From NCBI RefSeq assembly GCF_004765805.1, contig NZ_SBIU01000003.1, forward strand, positions 744,001-808,000: a stretch of 64,000 bases of DNA, written 5' to 3'. The notes beneath the pieces were generated by a model, which worked only from the letters and a program-made list of their open reading frames with translations, searched no databases and was not told the origin of the DNA. Within the stretch, counting starts at the first letter, position 1, and each line of letters opens with the position of its first letter. The DNA comes from Halorussus halobius. GTDB taxonomy: Archaea; Halobacteriota; Halobacteria; Halobacteriales; Haladaptataceae. Positions 61,066 through 64,000 of the stretch are shown here, piece after piece. The translations under genes were made by a program, and so were the position numbers.

Positions 61066-61617
61066 ATGGACGAGACTGGTGGCGACGGAGACGGTGACGC
61101 CCCCGATACTGCGACCGACGAGGCGGCCCCGGTCGGAGCGGACGAACTCGACGGCGACGGCGTGACGGGCATCTTCGCCCGGGAGTCGTCGTACCTCGAC
61201 CGGTACGTCCAGTTCGGCCTCGCCAGCGGGCGGGTCCTCAGCGTCTCCTTTCCCGAGACGCCCGACGAGGAGGCCCGCCCGGACCACGACCTGCTCGACC
61301 GGGCGTTCGACTACCTCGACGGGGTCACCAGCGAGGAGTTCGACGACGTGGCGGTCGCGCTCACGGTCCCCACCGACCAGCGCCGGGTGCTGGACGGGGT
61401 CCGGGAGATTCCGTACGGCGACGAGATAGACGTCGAGACGCTCGCCCGGATGACCAGCGGCCTCGACCACGCCGACGACGAGGACCTGAACGCGGTCCGG
61501 GCCGCGCTCGCCGAGAACCCCGCGCCGCTGGTGATTCCGGACCACCGGGTCAGGGACGGGCCGAGCGCCGCGCCGCCGGGCGTCGAGCAGAAGCTCCGGT
61601 CGCTGGAAGGGCTGTAA
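61066..61617 (+). CDS. MGMT-like protein lacking the catalytic cysteine
   Basis: A 183-residue protein whose C-terminal half follows the O6-alkylguanine transferase DNA-binding domain: VREIPYGDEIDVETLARM, then AALAENPAPLVIPDHRVRDG. The active-site PCHR is PDHR here, aspartate 159 in place of cysteine, so direct alkyl transfer is impossible. It is likely an alkyltransferase-like protein that flags damaged bases, or has another role. The N-terminal 35 residues are acidic. Start ATG at 61066; upstream frame overlaps the divergent tRNA-binding gene. Confidence 0.82.
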   Translation: MDETGGDGDGDAPDTATDEAAPVGADELDGDGVTGIFARESSYLDRYVQFGLASGRVLSVSFPETPDEEARPDHDLLDRAFDYLDGVTSEEFDDVAVALTVPTDQRRVLDGVREIPYGDEIDVETLARMTSGLDHADDEDLNAVRAALAENPAPLVIPDHRVRDGPSAAPPGVEQKLRSLEGL

Positions 61618-61622
61618 TCGCG

Positions 61623-62324
61623 CTACGGCTCGGCTGACCCGCGGTCGGTCGCGTCGTCGGTGCCGGCCCGGTCGCCTCCCGCGTCGCGCTCGGCGTCCGA
61701 ACTCGTCCGCACGTCGCGCTCGGATTCGGCGTCGACGCGCTCGACGGGCGCGCCGAGCGCGTTGCGCTTCACGCTCCGCAGCCCCGCTTGGGCCGCTCGG
61801 CGCGACGAGTACCCCTGTCCGGAGTCGGCGAGCACGTTGCCGTTGTCGTGGACGAGCCGCCAGCGCCACTTCCCGGCCTCGTCCCGATACACCTCGAAGC
61901 CGGCCTGCGCGGGCGGGTCGAGCGCCTCGACGGTCGAGCCGTCGGGCTGGCGCATCTGGACGGTCCCCGGCGCGCGACTCGCGAGCGACCTCGCGGTCCG
62001 CTCGACCCTGCGCGCCACCGAAGGGGCGACGCGCTCGACGAGCGCCATCGCGTCGCGGGCGTCGGACGCGAGCCCCGACGAGACCTCCCGGGCCACCACA
62101 GGCTCGCCGTCGCGGTAGAGCGCGACCCGGAACCCCCGCCAGTCGACGGTCGCCTCGTCGGCGGGTTCGGGCAGGTCGACGGCGGTACCCGCCTCGGTCC
62201 ACCCGTCGTCGCGCCGGTAGTCGAGTCGGACGGTCGCGGCCCCCAGTTCGTTGCCCTCGCGCCGGTAGGAGACCCGCGCTCGGAGCCGCGGGTGGGCGAC
62301 GAGCGTGTACTCGTGGTCGAACAC
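61623..62324 (-). CDS. HVO_2922/YegP-domain protein with N-terminal extension
   Basis: A 233-residue protein. The C-terminal part has a YegP/DUF1508 domain of HVO_2922 type (FEVYRDEAGKWRWRLVHDNG, then LADSGQGYSSRRAAQAGL). About 120 residues of beta-rich sequence precede it with no domain I recognise. The acidic tail is disordered. Start was set to GTG at 62324 (VFDHEYTLVAH); a TTG far upstream overlaps the divergent gene. Convergent with the MGMT-like gene, five bases between the stops. Confidence 0.75.
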   Translation of the reverse strand: MFDHEYTLVAHPRLRARVSYRREGNELGAATVRLDYRRDDGWTEAGTAVDLPEPADEATVDWRGFRVALYRDGEPVVAREVSSGLASDARDAMALVERVAPSVARRVERTARSLASRAPGTVQMRQPDGSTVEALDPPAQAGFEVYRDEAGKWRWRLVHDNGNVLADSGQGYSSRRAAQAGLRSVKRNALGAPVERVDAESERDVRTSSDAERDAGGDRAGTDDATDRGSAEP

Positions 62325-62434
62325 GGGGGCACTATCGGCCCGACGGGCATGAGTCTGTTCGCCGGCCGGGGTCGAGCCGTAGCGGTTCCGCCGGCTCCGG
62401 TGCCCCCACCCCGGCCGAAGACAAAAAGCTAACA

Positions 62435-63019
62435 ATGGGGTCCTCCCTCTTCCCGAGCGTGTTCACGCCCAGCGTCCACGTGCTGTTCGAACTGCCGTCG
62501 TTCGGGGGGTTCGAGTGGATGGCGCGGCTCGTCGAGACCGCGACGGGATGGGTCGGGCTGGGCATCATCTTCGTCTACTCGTTTCTCATCGCGTTCGCGC
62601 TCCCCGGCGTGAGCGAGGTGGTGCTGGCCGCCCCGCTCGACCTGGGCCTCTCGGAGCCGGTCAAGTACGCGGTCATCATCGTCGTCAGCGGCCTCGGCAA
62701 GGCCGCCGGCAGCGTCCTGGCGTTCCACATCGGCCAGGAGGCCAAGGAGTCGGGACCCATCATCCGGTGGCTCCGGCGCTCGCGGTTCGACGTCATCGAG
62801 TGGTCCGAGCGCAAGACGGTGCAGGTCGCCCAGAAGTGGGGCTACCTCGGCATGGCGCTGGCGCTGTCGGTCCCCTTCTTCCCCGACACCATCTCCATCT
62901 ACGCGTTCGCCATCCTCGAAGAGGACTACACCAAGTTCGCGCTGGCGACGTTCGCGGGGAGCGTGGGTCGACTCCTCGTCACGATGGGGCTCGTCGGCGG
63001 CGCGCTGCTCGCGTTCTGA
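62435..63019 (+). CDS. VTT/SNARE-associated (YqaA-like) membrane protein
   Basis: A 194-residue membrane protein with about four helices and the VTT/DedA-like pattern: EVVLAAPLDLGLS, VVSGLGKAAGSVLAFHIGQE and a charged loop FDVIEWSERKTVQVAQKWGY followed by SVPFFPDTISIYAFAI. Related proteins act in membrane homeostasis or lipid scrambling. It lies about 200 bp upstream of prefoldin beta. Confidence 0.82.
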   Translation: MGSSLFPSVFTPSVHVLFELPSFGGFEWMARLVETATGWVGLGIIFVYSFLIAFALPGVSEVVLAAPLDLGLSEPVKYAVIIVVSGLGKAAGSVLAFHIGQEAKESGPIIRWLRRSRFDVIEWSERKTVQVAQKWGYLGMALALSVPFFPDTISIYAFAILEEDYTKFALATFAGSVGRLLVTMGLVGGALLAF

Positions 63020-63112
63020 CGACGCCGGTTGCCGGACGGGGCACCGCACGCGGATACGCGCGACAACGACTCGGTGCGCTCGGCGAATCCAGCAGCGTCC
63101 CGGCGTCGGAGA

Positions 63113-63134
63113 GCGCGCCGAGGGCTTTCGAGAA
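63113..63134 (-). repeat. Single leader box of the hairpin-rich element, reverse
   Basis: Read on the minus strand it is GAAAGCCCTCGGCGCGCTC, identical to the box in copy 4. No outer stem or tail is found beside it. It lies between the VTT gene and prefoldin beta, so a lone box can exist without the body. Confidence 0.6.
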
Positions 63135-63220
63135 CCCGCCGTCACTCGGACTCGCCTCTCCGAACACCGTCGGCGGACCGAAAGCGGGGGTTTTTCAGTC
63201 CGGGTCGCGTCCGTCGAGGT

Positions 63221-63616
63221 ATGCAGGGTAATCTGCCGCCGGAAGCACAGGAGAAACTCGAAGAGCTACAGGACCTCCAGGACACGGCCCAGCAAGTCGC
63301 GGTCCAGAAGAATCAGGCCGAGACCCAGCTCAACGAGGCCCGGACCGCGCTCGACGAGCTCGACGACATCGACGAGGACACCACGATGTACCGCGAGGTC
63401 GGCGAGCTGTTCGTCAAGACCGACTACGAGCAGGCCGAGTCCGACCTCGACGAGAAGGTCGACAGCCTCGAAATCCGCGTCGAGACCCTCGAAAAGCAGG
63501 AGGAGCGCGTCCAAGAGCAGTTCGAGAGCCTCCAGTCCGAGCTCCAGAACATGCTCGGCGGCGGTGGCGGCCCCGGCGGCCCGCAGGGACCGGGCATGGG
63601 CGGCCCCGGCGCATAG
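63221..63616 (+). CDS. pfdB: Prefoldin subunit beta
   Basis: A 131-residue coiled-coil chaperone subunit that delivers unfolded proteins to the thermosome. Two long helices (about residues 5-45 and 75-115) flank the beta hairpin ([20 protein letters not shown]). The Gly/Pro-rich tail ([15 protein letters not shown]) is common in haloarchaeal forms. The ATG at 63221 follows a purine-rich GAGGT; TTTTTCA lies about 27 bp upstream. The next gene starts right after its stop. Confidence 0.95.
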   Translation: MQGNLPPEAQEKLEELQDLQDTAQQVAVQKNQAETQLNEARTALDELDDIDEDTTMYREVGELFVKTDYEQAESDLDEKVDSLEIRVETLEKQEERVQEQFESLQSELQNMLGGGGGPGGPQGPGMGGPGA

Positions 63617-63898
63617 ATGCCGACCGACGACGAGCGGGCCGCAGGCGACGACCAGTCCCCGACCGACGACGAGGTCGTCCGGACGGCCGCCGAGGCCGCC
63701 GAGGGACTCATCTTCTCGCGGCTGTCGAACTCGGCGGTTCGCGACGTCGACGTGACCGTCAACTTCGAGGACGGCATCCTCGACGTGGACGTCTACCTCA
63801 ACGCGCCCGAGGCCGGCGACGAGGAGCAGGTCGCCGAGGACGCCGCGCTCGCGGCCCGGTCGGCGGTCGACGACCTGTTCGCCGACGTCGAGGACTGA
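63617..63898 (+). CDS. DUF3194 family protein
   Basis: A 93-residue acidic protein: after an Asp-rich N-terminus, EVVRTAAEAAEGLIFSRLSN and then a strand pair VRDVDVTVNFEDGILDVDVY. This matches DUF3194, usually encoded next to prefoldin beta in archaea. The ATG abuts the prefoldin stop codon, so translation is coupled. Function unknown. Confidence 0.86.
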   Translation: MPTDDERAAGDDQSPTDDEVVRTAAEAAEGLIFSRLSNSAVRDVDVTVNFEDGILDVDVYLNAPEAGDEEQVAEDAALAARSAVDDLFADVED

Positions 63899-64000
63899 GC
63901 CCCGGCCGGCGGTTTTTCGAGCGCCGCGCTCCCGACTACTCACGTTTTCGTCCCCGTCCGACGCTCTCCGGAAGCGACAGACCAAAGACGGCGGCTCGTG

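Overview
The window reads as chromosome of a halophilic archaeon (class Halobacteria). GC is very high with strong G/C at third codon positions. The predicted proteins are acidic. Many genes have a TATA-like box about 27 bp before the start codon, as expected for leaderless transcripts. Gene content is haloarchaeal: a bacterioruberin cluster, archaeal SRP19 and Gar1, SUI1, prefoldin beta, F420 genes and many Tat lipoproteins. A Halorussus-like genus is possible, but this is a guess. I recognised no rRNA, tRNA, CRISPR array or intact transposase.

Layout. 0-4 kb: carotenoid genes crtB, cruF, lyeJ and crtD. 4-10 kb: a methyltransferase, the cobalamin/heme-type importer btuD, btuC and btuF, then srp19-gar1. 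10-14 kb: one giant secreted repeat protein. 14-19 kb: a presenilin-type protease, an ornithine cyclodeaminase-like enzyme, an M20 amidohydrolase, a SWIM protein and hisH. 19.5-22 kb: a phosphonate-type ABC importer. 22-32 kb: small housekeeping and conserved haloarchaeal genes (two uracil-DNA glycosylases, DUF99, MBL, MazG-like, RimI, Nudix, GNAT, a receiver-GAF protein, RNase R). 32-37 kb: rhodanese, SUI1 and a MoxR/DUF58/transglutaminase operon. 37.3-39.4 kb: a less GC-rich accessory pocket with a zinc-ribbon membrane protein and a hicB-hicA toxin-antitoxin pair. 39-42 kb: an F420 oxidoreductase with cofE, UspA and DUF2267. 42-50 kb: a Tat lipoprotein, an S9 peptidase, a repeat-rich stretch, an FAH enzyme, a DyP-like protein and a two-domain HTH regulator. 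50-54 kb: a truncated thioredoxin-reductase-like protein and two lipoproteins. 54-55.1 kb: a gene-free gap bounded by AT-rich inverted motifs. 55-64 kb: a lone haem-copper oxidase subunit I, small proteins, a Tat glycosidase, an MGMT-like protein without its cysteine, and prefoldin beta with DUF3194.

The least explained signal is a family of intergenic elements of about 250-450 bp (6.6, 15.4, 45.7, 46.1-46.5 and 48.0 kb). They carry one or more copies of a box starting GAAAGCCC, at exact 48-bp spacing in two loci, followed by a chain of hairpins. Between copies the hairpin stems change sequence but keep perfect pairing, while some loops stay constant. That is the pattern expected of a conserved folded RNA or a hairpin-dependent mobile DNA. 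The second unusual object is the 1287-residue protein at 10-14 kb, with 18 copies of a 23-residue QVQAAA repeat, three DUF7282-type domains and Thr/Glu-rich linkers.
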